Assembly: GCA_020631485.1 (NCBI GenBank)
Contig: JAHDHC010000005.1
Location: 12,661-76,660, forward strand
Reading direction: 5' to 3'
DNA from: Candidatus Altimarinota bacterium
GTDB taxonomy: Bacteria > Patescibacteriota > Gracilibacteria > BD1-5 > UBA6164
DNA: 64,000 nucleotides
The position numbers and the translations under genes were made by a program. Positions 51,991 to 62,425 of the stretch are shown here, one piece after another. The notes beneath the pieces were generated by a model. That model saw nothing but the letters and a program-made list of their open reading frames with translations. It was not told the origin of the DNA and did not search any database. The stretch's first letter is position 1, and every line of letters starts with the position of its first letter.

Positions 51991-52467
51991 TTATGACATC
52001 ATGCTTCTGAGCATCCAAGCATTTTTTTCATGACTTTGTATCAGTGCTGTGAGAAAGTCTGCGGTTCAGACATCATCCGTTTCCTCTTCTATTTTGAGAA
52101 TACTTTTTCTCATCTGAGTTATTATGAGCTCTTTATCAGCCAGAAGTCTCTGGATCATATCTTTTCTTCCTACTCAGATTTCAGATTCTTCTGATACCAG
52201 GGAGTCTTTGAGAAACTTTTTATAGTTTCCTTCGACCTCATAACCAAGCATTCTGATCCTTTCTGCTACTTCGTCAATTGTTTCAGCACTTGTTCCATAC
52301 ATTTCTTCAAAGAAACTGTGGAGATCGTTAAAATGTGCTCATTTTATATTCCAGTGATAATTTCTGATTTTCATCTCCATCACTCCTTCGGTTGCAAGTA
52401 CTGTTTCAAGAATTCATTTACACAGATTTGTCTCCTTGTCTTTGAGACCTATATTAGCTTTGACCAT
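51991..52467 (-). CDS. dps: Dps-family ferritin-like DNA-binding protein
   Basis: 158 residues. NYHWNIKGAHFNDLHSFFEEMYGTSAETIDEVAERIRMLG is the Dps signature, with His in NYHWN and HFNDLHSFFEEMY giving the ferroxidase residues (H, D, E) at the dimer interface. Dps stores iron as ferric oxide, consumes peroxide and coats DNA. A second block IQRLLADKELIITQMRKSIL and DVGTADFLTALIQSHEKNAW completes the four-helix bundle. It sits beside yaaA. Identity certain. Confidence 0.95.
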
Positions 52468-52593
52468 AATATATTTTTTAAGAATTATTTAGATATTATA
52501 GTATCTTTTTTCCCAAAAAAGTAAATGATTTCTCGACAATTATTTCTTTTAAATATACTAAATTCATACAGACAGACTTTTTTATACACAACT

Positions 52594-53337
52594 ATGTTTT
52601 TGAAGTGATACGATATCCCGTGACTCAAGATATTTGATATTTTCATCACTACACGAGAATGATGATGGAGCGAATGAAAATATAGTTCGCTCAATTTGTG
52701 AATGCTCTCTGGTGACAATGCTGAAATAGTTTCGAAAAATAGAGATTTCCTCGCGAGAGTGCTTTGGAGAAGTATGAGTAATTTCATCTATCTCAGGCAG
52801 GTTCACAAGGCTGAAGTGCTGGTGATAGATGAAAACAATCCATCACAAGAAATATGAGCATATGATGCAGTAGTGACAAACCAGAGCATGTTTATTCCAA
52901 CTATACTCGTAGCTGATTGTGTACCGATCGTGGTGTGTGATGAAGAATTATGAGTATTTTGAGTGATTCACTCTGGCTGGAAGGGGACTTTTCAAAACAT
53001 ATTGAAAAACACACTTGAGAAGATGCAGTCGCATTTTGCTTGTGATATCAAAAATATATCGATCATCATATGACCATGTATTAGTTCTGAAAATTATGAA
53101 GTTGATGACAGAGTTATTGAGAACTTTGATCCCCAGTTTTATACGGAGAATGATACTTGATGATATCAGTTAGATCTGAGAAAATGTGTTACATCTCAGG
53201 CAATAATTGCTTGATGCGATCAGAAAAATATATATCATATTGATCATTGTACTTTTGAAAATAAAAAGCAATTCTTCTCAGCTAGAAGAGATGGATACAA
53301 AAGTGGAAGATTTGCAATGGGGATCTATAAAAGATAA
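52594..53337 (+). CDS. Laccase-domain protein (YfiH/PgeF family)
   Basis: 247 residues. SLNLGMLSGDNAEIVSKNRD and RQVHKAEVLVID are followed by ILVADCVPIVVCDEELGVFGVIHSGWKGTFQNIL, which contains the family C and H ligands (ADCVP, HSGWKG). GPCISSENYEVD and RRDGYKSGRFAMGIYK finish it. The family includes murein-editing PgeF and purine-nucleoside phosphorylases. The N-terminal region is short. Convergent with nothing; the next gene starts 6 bases on. Family certain. Confidence 0.9.
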
Positions 53338-53343
53338 GTTTAT

Positions 53344-55191
53344 ATGAAAATTGATTTATATAGAAATACACATGTGATAAGTTATTTTTTTGTATTTTTG
53401 TTTTTTCTTTTTAATCCGTCATTCACATTAGCTAGCCTCAAAAATGTCTCTTTAGAGAAAGCGACCTATCAGTCTTCGTATTTTGACAACATAGATAGTT
53501 CTTGGGAGGCTGTGGATGGTGATAAAACATCAGGAGACAACCATAGTCATACAAATAAAGAGGCTTCACCATGGTGGGAGGTAGATCTATGATCTGTCCA
53601 GAAAATCTCAAAAATAAAGATCTACAATAGAAACTCAAAGCCACAAAGCTACGCTTCTGCACTTAAAGATTTTTATATTTTTGCCTCAAAAGAAAGGCTT
53701 GAATGAGACATAGCAAAAGATGGAAAAACACTGGTATTTCATCCAGGAACCCTATGAGATTCGAAAGAATTTTCAGTAGATACAGAAGCTCGCTATGTGA
53801 GAGTCCAGTTGAGTGGAGAAGGTTATTTACATATGTCAGAAGTCGAGATTTATACTGAGAATGATGAAAGTTACGCTATCACACTTGAGTGAGTAAGCCC
53901 TTCTGAAAACTCAGCAATTGTACAGTTTCGCACTCCTCAAAATACTCAAGCATACATCGAGTATGGTGAAACAGAAAGTTATGGATCAACCAATACAAAA
54001 GAAAATTCCTTTAGATTTTCATCACACTCACAAACCCTCTCAAATCTCGATTCTGGGAAGAAATATTTTTATAGAATCAACACAAAAGACATCGACGGAA
54101 ACGCAGCCATAAAAAAAGGGGATTTTACTACTCTCTGAATACAAGATGATCTTCAAATACTCTCTCATAGAGTCGAGTTTACCTGATCTAATCAAGCAAA
54201 TGTCGTGTTTAAAACAAATGAAAAAACTCAGGCATCGATCGCATATGGTCAAGATAAAAAATATGATTTTCATACCGTTTTAGAAGCATCGTTTAGGTTC
54301 GATGCACATAGTCAACCACTCAAGTGACTCGAAGCTTGAAAATCATATCAATATCTCATCATGGTCCAAAACCAAGATGGAAACAAAAAGTTTGCAAAAT
54401 GAACCTTTACAAGCCCTAAAACTTCCCCATGAGGAACAACGATAAAAAACACAGACTGGGATATTCGTCAGTCAAACAATGTGAAGTTTTGAAATCATTC
54501 TGGAGATACGAGCTTTCGTCCAAGTAAACCAGGTGATACTGACGCTATAAGGGTCACTGTTGAAAAGTGAGAACACTATGGTACTGGGACTGATTTTAAG
54601 TTTCCGAAATGAACTCAAGAAGCTTGGGTGAGTTACTGTATCCGTCCGTGATACAATTGGAAACCTATCTCCTGAGGAAAACTTCCATGATTTGCTGGAA
54701 ACAGCACTCCATCCAATGGATGACAGGGGTGAGCAAGCTCGACAGGGAACAATGCCTGGTCAGCAAGAGGCTTGTATGGAATCTACAATAGTTCAAAAAA
54801 ATGAGTTGCAGTAGGGAGCTATATATATCATACAAATCAAAAAGGAAAATATGGAGATGCTGACTGGTGGGGACCAGGCTCAAATACACTCTTCTCACAG
54901 GCAAATATGCTCGAACTGAACAAGTGGTATGCAGTCAAACAACATATCAAGATCAATTCTCTTTGAAAAAGAGATGGACTACTTGAAGCGTGGATAGATG
55001 GTGAAAAGGTGTATTCAAACTCAACACTGAACTTTACCAACAATAATAGTTTCAGAGAAATTTACAGATTTTGGCTCGACGTATATTTTTGATGAGGAAA
55101 AACTGCACTGAGTGATCATTATGTATATTTTGATCAAGTGAACTACTCACTTGGCCCAAATGACAAAACTTCAGTTGAGTGTATAAATTAG
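53344..55191 (+). CDS. Secreted discoidin-domain protein with lyase-like C-terminus
   Basis: 615 residues. Signal peptide (FFVFLFFLFNPSFTLA). F5/8 type C (discoidin) domain at about 30-165: NVSLEKATYQSSYFDNIDSS and PWWEVDLGSVQKISKIKIYN, a carbohydrate-binding fold. Two fibronectin-III or PAP-N-like Ig domains follow (about 175-365: LEGVSPSENSAIVQFRTP; HRVEFTGSNQANVVFKTN). The C-terminal 245 residues (WVSYCIRPGYNWKPISGGKLPGFAGN; YHTNQKGKYGDADWWG; NKWYAVKQHIKIN) resemble PL14-type polysaccharide lyases. It probably binds and may cleave an acidic polysaccharide. Catalysis is inferred. Confidence 0.83.
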
Positions 55192-55238
55192 CTCACCTCT
55201 TGTGATACAATCAAAAAATATTCTTAAAACATAGTATT

Positions 55239-55700
55239 ATGAAAATCGATCTAGAAAAAACATATCAAGTCACAGATCCTCAGTGAGGAGTCAGTCTCTG
55301 TAATTTAGAGTCACTATTTAGTTCCTTGGAAAAAGTACTTTTATATTTCTATCCAAAAGATGATACTCCTGGGTGTACTCTGGAAAACACTGATTTTTCA
55401 GACTTCAAAGAGGATTTTGAATCACTTTGAATACAACTTATATGAGTTTCAAAAGATCCTCTTGAGTCACATCAAGGCTTTATTGAAAAATACAATCTTA
55501 AAAATAGCCTTATCTCAGACCCTGATCTTGTATTGCATAAAGAACTCGGAGCATATGGAGAGAAGAACAATTATGGAAAAATAGTAACATGAGTTATCAG
55601 ATCAACTTTTATAATTAACAAAGATTGAGAAATTCTCAAACAATGGAAAAACGTAAAAGCCACTGGCCATGCTCAGAGAATTCTCAAAGAATTGATATAG
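55239..55700 (+). CDS. bcp: Thioredoxin-dependent peroxiredoxin (Bcp/PrxQ type)
   Basis: 153 residues. LYFYPKDDTPGCTLENTDFSDF holds the peroxidatic cysteine (PxxxTPGCT). The usual resolving cysteine five residues on is replaced (E-N-T), so the enzyme may be 1-Cys in type or use a Cys elsewhere. GVSKDPLESHQGFIEKYNL and LISDPDLVLHKELGAYGEK follow the family. It removes peroxides in the cytoplasm. It lies between two secreted lyase-like genes, near yaaA and dps. Family certain. Confidence 0.93.
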
Positions 55701-55791
55701 TCAAAATATAAGATTATTTTTAATAAATATTTCAAAAAAATCTAAAAATATGTTGTAATATATGTATAAAAAAAATATTTTATTTTTATAT

Positions 55792-57285
55792 ATGCATTCA
55801 CAGTTTCAGATTCATTTTAGCAGAAAAGAAATATTGATACTTATATTGAGTCTTGTGACTTCACTATTTTATTATAGTCAGACTCTTGCAGATACGAGTG
55901 ATTTTGTTGTACCAATAATAATTCTTCAATGAGAAGAAATAGTATATCTAGATGTATGAGAGGAATTTAAAGACCCTTGAGCTCTTGCTTATGATAATAG
56001 AGATGGTTTTATCAGTGAGCATGTTATCATCAAGGGATCGGTAGATACACGCAAAGTCTGAGAATATCTATTGATATATAATGTTCAAGACAGTTCTGGA
56101 AATATTTCTGAATCTATAATGAGGCGAATAATTGTGCGAGAAAAACTAGAAAAAAAGAAGCCTAGAATTCTTGACTATGAAGTGAAACAGCTATCAAACG
56201 AGGAACTAAAGATTTTATTTAGTGCTGATGATTATACTCAATCAGCTATTATTTATGGAAAGATCTGAGAAAAACTCAATACAGTGAATGGTGTTGAAAG
56301 AAGCTTTGATTACAAGAATCATGAGCAGACTATCACTTGACTCCAGTTGTGAGAAACATACAAATTTATAGCATATGTGAGAAATAGAGATAAGGAACAT
56401 GATTATGTAAAATGACAATTTACGATGCAAGTATATGAATGATTATCTGAAGATGAGGATAATAAGCCCGGAGACTCAGGAAGCTTTTATTTTACTACAC
56501 TTCCAGATTCTTACAAAGACTTAGAATCCAAGAATACACTCAATTCACTCTGGAAGGATGAGACTCTCTGAATCACACAGGACTTCGTAAAAGAAAATCA
56601 AAACTGGCTCAAACTCTGAATCCCATCACGTAAAAGACTCTCGATTTGAAAAAGTCCTGATGGAAAGACTTCGCTCGTACATACAGTGAAAAAACCACAA
56701 GAAATTCAACCTGTAGGGATAAATCTGAAATCAATTTTTAGACAGCCGTACTCAGATAAAGGGCATGTCGTAGAATTTGATTTTTATTCTACTGGCTATT
56801 CATGATACCCCGGAAAGGTCTTACAACTCGAGTGAGGTCGTGGTTGGCGTGGAAATGGGCATTTTCGTAGAGGGACAGAGCACGGGGAAGCGTGATGGTG
56901 AGTGAATCTGATGCGTCCGACTACTGGGAATAAGAATTATTTCCGTGCATTTGGAAGTCATCTTGATCATCCAACTGATTATGGAGAAGTATTTACAGGA
57001 GACCGTACTCCTTATGAAATCAATGCGTGGAATAAGATTGCACTCGGAGTCTATTATAAAAAAGGGAGTAAAACAGAGGGGAGATATTTCATATATATTA
57101 ATGGAAAAAAACACCTCGAAACAGATTTTCTCCATCTTCCGAGTGAAAAATGACAAACACTTGGAGATATCAAATCTATTCATGTATATCTGAGACTGAT
57201 GGATGGAGGTACACCAAGCAAAATGATAGAGTGAGCGAGCTATATAGAGTATTTTAGAAATATGGATTTCAAGAGTATCAATTAA
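55792..57285 (+). CDS. Secreted Ig-like protein with lyase-like C-terminus
   Basis: 497 residues. An N-terminal signal sequence (ILILILSLVTSLFYYSQTLA) leads a DUF5011-type Ig-like domain (VPIIILQGEEIVYLDVGEEF; GEYLLIYNVQDSSGNISE), then a second Ig-like region. The C-terminal half (VGINLKSIFRQPYSDKGHVVEF; GYSGYPGKVLQLEGGRGWRG; FRAFGSHLDHPTDYGE; NAWNKIALGVYYKKGS) resembles the PL14-like region of the previous secreted gene. An in-frame ATG at 55762 could add ten residues. Same likely role: acting on a polysaccharide outside the cell. Catalytic residues are not identified. Confidence 0.77.
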
Positions 57286-57391
57286 TATTCATAAAATACG
57301 TGTTGAACCTGTGAATCACTCATGCTCATTATAGTATTTGCGCTTAAAATTATTATATAATCAGCTTCTAGTATTATAAAATTTTAAATAA

Positions 57392-57420
57392 TTGACATAA
57401 TTTATATATATTTGTAAATA
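57392..57420 (+). promoter_or_regulatory. Possible promoter of the beta-helix gene
   Basis: TTGACA, 17 bases, TAAATA, 51 bases before the ATG. The -10 match is weak. Confidence 0.4.
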
Positions 57421-57471
57421 TAAAAAAAATATGAGATACTACTTACAATACATGTATATAAGTAGTTTTTT

Positions 57472-59607
57472 ATGAAAATTATTTCTCATTTTGACATCAA
57501 AGTATTGCTCTTGTTCTGATGTGTTATCCTCATAAGTCTTGCGAATATAATTTATACTTTTGCAAGTTTGTCAGCTGATGCTCGTCCAATTATTATCATG
57601 CAATGAGCACTCGAACAAAAGCTAAATGTTTGAGAGGCATATGTAGAACAATGAGCGCTCGTGTATGATGAAAATGATTGATTTCTAGATGGTCAACTTG
57701 AGATTACAGGAAAAGTGGACGTGGATACTCCATGAGAGTATGTTCTGAGCTACAAGGCTCGAAACTCTTTGTGAAATTATTCTATAAATCATTATAGAAA
57801 GATAGAGGTAGTAGGATCAAGAGTCATAGTTCCCAAAACAGATTTACAGATACTTTCTCATAGCGTTGAGTTTATTTCAGGAACTGATGTAAAACTTACA
57901 TTTGTCACAAACACAGAGACACAAGCAGTTGTGTGATATGGAAAATCAGGAAAATACGATACTTACACTCCAGTAGAAAAATCTTACAACTACGCAAAAC
58001 ATATTTTTTATCTGAGAGACATCAGCGCATACGCTTCCTATAACTACTTGATCATGGTAAGAGATGAAGCTGGAAATAAAAAGTTTGCTAAGTGATTTTT
58101 TGGGGAAGACGAAGAAAAAGATTATGAAGATGATGATAGCTCAGGATGATGATCATCGTCCTGAAGATGAGCCACTGGAAAAGTACTTGCAATACCTGGA
58201 GCTGTTTGATGAGGGAAAAATGCAAGATGAGGAAGATGAGGTAGAGTTCTTATCGTCAATACACTCAGTGATATCGTAAACCAAAATGATAATTATCTCT
58301 CACTCAGAGAAGCACTCACTGTAGAAAAGTGACCAAGAACCGTAGTGTTTGCTGTTGGCTGAGTCTTTGATCTCACGAAAAAACGGATAGAGCTCTCTTG
58401 AGCAAACTCTGGCTACCTCACTGTTGCCTGTCAAACAGCACCAAGTCCAGGAGTGATTATAAAAACTTGAAGATTTCATATGTCCAATATCTCAGACATT
58501 GTTATGACTCATTGTGTCCATAGAAACTCTGATACTGGAAATGGATCATGAGGGGCTACGGACAACGGAAGAGGGATCTGAATATGACAATGAGTCACTG
58601 ATGTACTTATAGATCATGCGAGTATTTCTTGGGCGACTGATGAAAATTTTCAAATTTATCAGTGAGATTATTCCCCAAAAAAATCTATAGAATGAATCAC
58701 TTTGAGTAATAGTATCGTATCAGAGGGAGATGCTGATAGTAGTCATCCACAGTCAAAATCTAAGCAAAATCTTGTGTATCACTCGATGTGACCAAGTTGT
58801 AACTCAAACAATGCCAGACTCCAGCAATACAATCCAAAAAAAATATCTATCACTTCAAACTACATCGCACACAACACTTCCAGAAATGGAGCTATTTATT
58901 CATGTGAAGCTGAAAATACAAATAATATTATTTATAACTGGGGAACAATCGGGACAGATCTCATATCTTGGTGATGATCATCAACGGTATTTATCAGAAA
59001 TAATCTTCTCAAAGCCTGAAACACCACTATGCAGTGATGAGCATGAAGATGTGGAGGGACAACTCACAGATGTGCCTATGCTATATGAGTTGGAGGAAAA
59101 TATCCGCTCAATATTGATATCAGAAGTAACTATTATATAGCAGAAGGGAAGAGTTTGGGATCAGCTCAGCTCATGACTGATCATCCAAATATCTTAAAGA
59201 TAAATAAAAATATATATTTTCCATGGGCAGCCCCAGAAAGGGAAAATATAAAGAAACTAGCAGAGAAAAATAGTAGGCATATGAGGTGTATATGAGCATC
59301 AAGACCCTCAAGGGACGTGATTGACGCTCGTGTTATTTCTGAGTTTTATAGTTCGACAGGACATGTATGAATATTTGAAAATAGGAGAGGAAGTTCACAT
59401 AACTCTGTTAAACAACGTGATTATTCTATGTATAAAAATACTCGTCACTCTTCAAGTTATGATACTGACAAAGACGGTATGAGTGATGATTGGGAAAGAG
59501 CAAATGGACTTGATCCAAACAATTCTCAGGATTATAAATGAGATCTTGATAAAGACTGATACACAAATATAGAAGAATTTCTTGCCGATATGGCCTATTG
59601 TGAATAG
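57472..59607 (+). CDS. Secreted right-handed beta-helix (pectate-lyase-like) protein
   Basis: 711 residues with about 50 TGA glycines, one of the most TGA-dependent genes here. Signal segment near 10-35 (LLLFGCVILISLANIIYTFA). An Ig-like DUF5011-type domain (RPIIIMQGALEQKLNVGEAY), then an FN3-like region, an acidic Gly/Ser linker, and a beta-helix: GRVLIVNTLSDIVNQNDNYL, LREALTVEKGPRTVVFAVGG, and VLIDHASISWATDENFQIYQ match pectate lyase superfamily proteins. A C-terminal calcium-binding TSP3-like motif is DTDKDGMSDDWERANGLDP. It fits an extracellular uronan lyase; the substrate is unproven. Confidence 0.85.
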
Positions 59608-59631
59608 TTATCTTTCTTCACACATCTATCT

Positions 59632-59670
59632 AAAAAGCTCGTATTTTTCATTGAAAATATGAGCTTTTTT
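59632..59670 (+). terminator. Terminator after the beta-helix gene
   Basis: AAAAAGCTC pairs with GAGCTTTTTT; an inner ATTTT pairs with AAAAT. Confidence 0.85.
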
Positions 59671-59707
59671 GCTATGCTGTAGAAAATATACGATAAATAA
59701 AATACAT

Positions 59708-60478
59708 ATGGGAAGAGGTCCAGTAGTTCAAGCTCGAAAAAATGTCGTCAATGCCGCAAAGGGAAAAGTTTTTTCAATTCACGCAAAGCTTATAAGCCTT
59801 GCTGCACAGTCAGGAGGGAATCCAGATGATAATCCAGGTCTTGCAGCAGCAATATACAAGGCAAAAAAAGATGGAGTACCAAACGACAATATTGAAAGAT
59901 CTATAAAAAAATGAACTGGTGAAGATAAAGATGCTGCTCAAATTTCTGAAATAATATATGAATGATACGCTCCTGGTTGAGCTCCTGTAATCGTTGTAAC
60001 CCTTACAGATAATAAGAACAGAACAGTTGCAAACATGAGGCATATATTTTCAAAATTTGGAGGAAATATGTGAGAGTCAGGATCAGTATCATGGAACTTT
60101 GAGAGACGTTGAGTTTTGAGATTTGAAAAAACATGACTCGACTGTGAAAAACTCGAAGAAGCAGTTTTTGAAACAGAAGCATTAGATATATGAGAAGAAT
60201 GAGACTTCATGAAAGTTATTACAGATCTAGAACATCTCAGATCTGTAGAAGATGCTCTGAAGCTTGCATGATTTGAAGCAAAGAAATCATCGATCGAACA
60301 TATAGCCCAGACTTTGAGTGAAATCACAGATTTTGATATCGCACTAAAAATCGTAAAGATGATAGAAGCCTTTGATGAAGATGAAGATGTACAAGATATA
60401 TTTATGTGAGCAGAGATCGATGATGCGTTACAGGAAGAAGTTGTGGCGTATATAGAAAAACATAGTTTCAAGACCTAA
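59708..60478 (+). CDS. yebC: YebC/PmpR family protein (TACO1-like)
   Basis: 256 residues. [40 protein letters not shown] and [28 protein letters not shown] are the conserved N-terminal block of YebC proteins, which act as translation factors helping ribosomes past proline runs or as transcription regulators. Y(E/G)[18 protein letters not shown] (TGA at all Gly) and a C-terminal acidic domain follow. The family start MAGHSKW is replaced by MGRGPVV, a common variant. Monocistronic after a terminator. Identity certain. Confidence 0.94.
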
Positions 60479-60601
60479 TTTTTTACACATACATTCTTCA
60501 CACTTTTTTGAGAAAATGAATAGACAGGAGAGGGATGTAAATATTTTTGATTTTTTGCATTAAGCGAATAGAATCTGGACAAATTTTTTAAAACTGATTT
60601 C

Positions 60602-62287
60602 ATGAAAAATATCTGAGGACGTATCACGGCTATTGTTATCGTATTGTTACTTTCTGTATTTTATGTTATACCTTGGGAAACTATGGGTATAGAACTCCCA
60701 TTTTCTGGGAAAGAGTACAAACTTGGGCTTGATCTCCAGTGATGAGTGGAGCTCGATTATAAAGTAGATTTAGAAGAAGCAAAAAAAGAACCAGACTATT
60801 CAAGGCAAAAAGAAAATGATATCGTAGAATGACTGAAAAGAATCATAGACAAAAGAGTAGAGTCCCTCAACATAAATGATAGTGTTATAAGCTCAGCAAG
60901 CTATGGTTCTGAAAAGCATATCGTAGTACAAATCCCACTCAAGTGAAAAAATAGAGAAGAAAACGATGCAAATATCGCGAGAGCAAAAGATGCAATTGGA
61001 AAAGTCGTAAAAATCGAGTTTCGAGAAGAGCGTACGACTGTGACAGACGAAGATCTGGCTCTGAGAAAAGAACTCGCAACAAATGCGCTCGCAGAGATAC
61101 AGGAAAGTAATTATGACTTTTTTGTATCAGCAAACAGGATCCGTGACAATAACGACAAGGTCAATGTAGGGACACTTACAGGTTCTTTAGATGATTTAGA
61201 AAAGTACTTTCCAATTGCAAACATACAAGCTCCTTGACTCCTATGAGAAGTATTAACAGGTACATGACAGGAAAACTATGCTTTTTCTGCATGAGAAATT
61301 GTTCCTTTGAGCCCGGATACTGGATATTGGATCTTGGAAAATATCTCTGATGCTGCTGATGAATACTTGAGTTTTAACTATGTGTTTCTTTCTGACACTC
61401 CATCAGAATGGCAAGCAGCGACTGATTCTCAGTGAAGAATTCTCAATGATAAGTACTTTGTAAAGTCTTCTGTTCAGTACACAGAAGCTGGAACTCCACT
61501 AGTTGAACTGAGCTTCAACAATGATTGAGCTGATATATTTGGAGAGCTAACAACGAGACTTGTCGGGAAACCAATAGCGATATTTGTATGAGGAGAGCTT
61601 CTCACTTCTCCAAATGTAAATGAGCCGATAACAAGTGGAAGAGCCGTTATTACCTGAAACTACACGATCGAGGAAGCCTCTACGCTTGCAAACGATATAA
61701 ATACCTGAGTTGTTCCAGCTGCCATATATCTCACAAGTGAGAGAAGTATAGATTCTAAACTCTGAGCAAACTCTCTTCAAAAACTCTTTTTGGCATGACT
61801 CTTGTGATTTATAATTATCTACTGATTTTTGATCTATGTGTATAGGCTTTCGTGAATCTTGGCTGGGCTTACCTTGTTTATTTACATAGTAGTAGTACTT
61901 GCACTTGTAAAGGCATTTGGAACTGTTCTGACACTCGCATCAGTTGCGTGACTTATACTCTCTCTTGGTATGGCTATCGATGCCAATATTCTTATATTTG
62001 AGAGAATAAAAGACGAGTTGAGAAAAAAGGCAAAACTTCAAACAGCAATCCAAAAATGATTTGACAGTTCATGGTCAGCGATATGGGACTCAAACATTAC
62101 CTGACTGATTATCTCTATGATTCTTTATATATTTGGGATCAATATAATTAAATGATTTGGACTTATGCTTGGTATCTGAATCATAGTATCACTCTTTTGT
62201 GCGATGTTTGTGAGTAGGTTATTTATCGTTTTAGCTTCCCAGAAAAAAGATATTAGTATGAAAAGCTTTATAGGACTTCATAGATAA
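60602..62287 (+). CDS. secD: Protein translocase subunit SecD
   Basis: Integral membrane partner of SecYEG that uses proton motive force to help export proteins. 561 residues. TM1 near residues 5-23 (ITAIVIVLLLSVFYVIPW); the signature YKLGLDLQGGVELDYKVD follows. A large periplasmic P1 head region spans about 60-390, and the last 180 residues contain five TM segments with AIDANILIFERIKDE, the proton-relay motif of SecD. TGA encodes many glycines. SecF is not next to it; the gene ends at a terminator, so SecF must lie elsewhere. Identity certain. Confidence 0.95.
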
Positions 62288-62305
62288 AAATATATATTAA
62301 AAAAT

Positions 62306-62345
62306 AATACCCTCTTTTGTATATCTAAAAGAGGGTATTATTTTT
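62306..62345 (+). terminator. Terminator after secD
   Basis: AATACCCTCTTTT and AAAAGAGGGTATT with a following T-run. Confidence 0.93.
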
Positions 62346-62372
62346 GCTCGCATATTTTCAATATTGTATAAT
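62344..62372 (+). promoter_or_regulatory. Promoter of the final secreted gene
   Basis: TTGCTC, 17 bases, TATAAT, starting within the secD terminator tail and 54 bases before the ATG. Confidence 0.6.
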
Positions 62373-62425
62373 GGAAATGTTAACTTTAAAAAAGGAAAAG
62401 TTATTTATATACTAAAACGAGCCCT

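Noticed and set aside
59938-60471. 177-aa reverse ORF opposite yebC
   Set aside because: Ser/Ile-rich antisense shadow of a certain gene.
60602-62425. secF expected after secD
   Set aside because: No SecF-like frame is found before the terminator or in the next gene, so it is not in this window.
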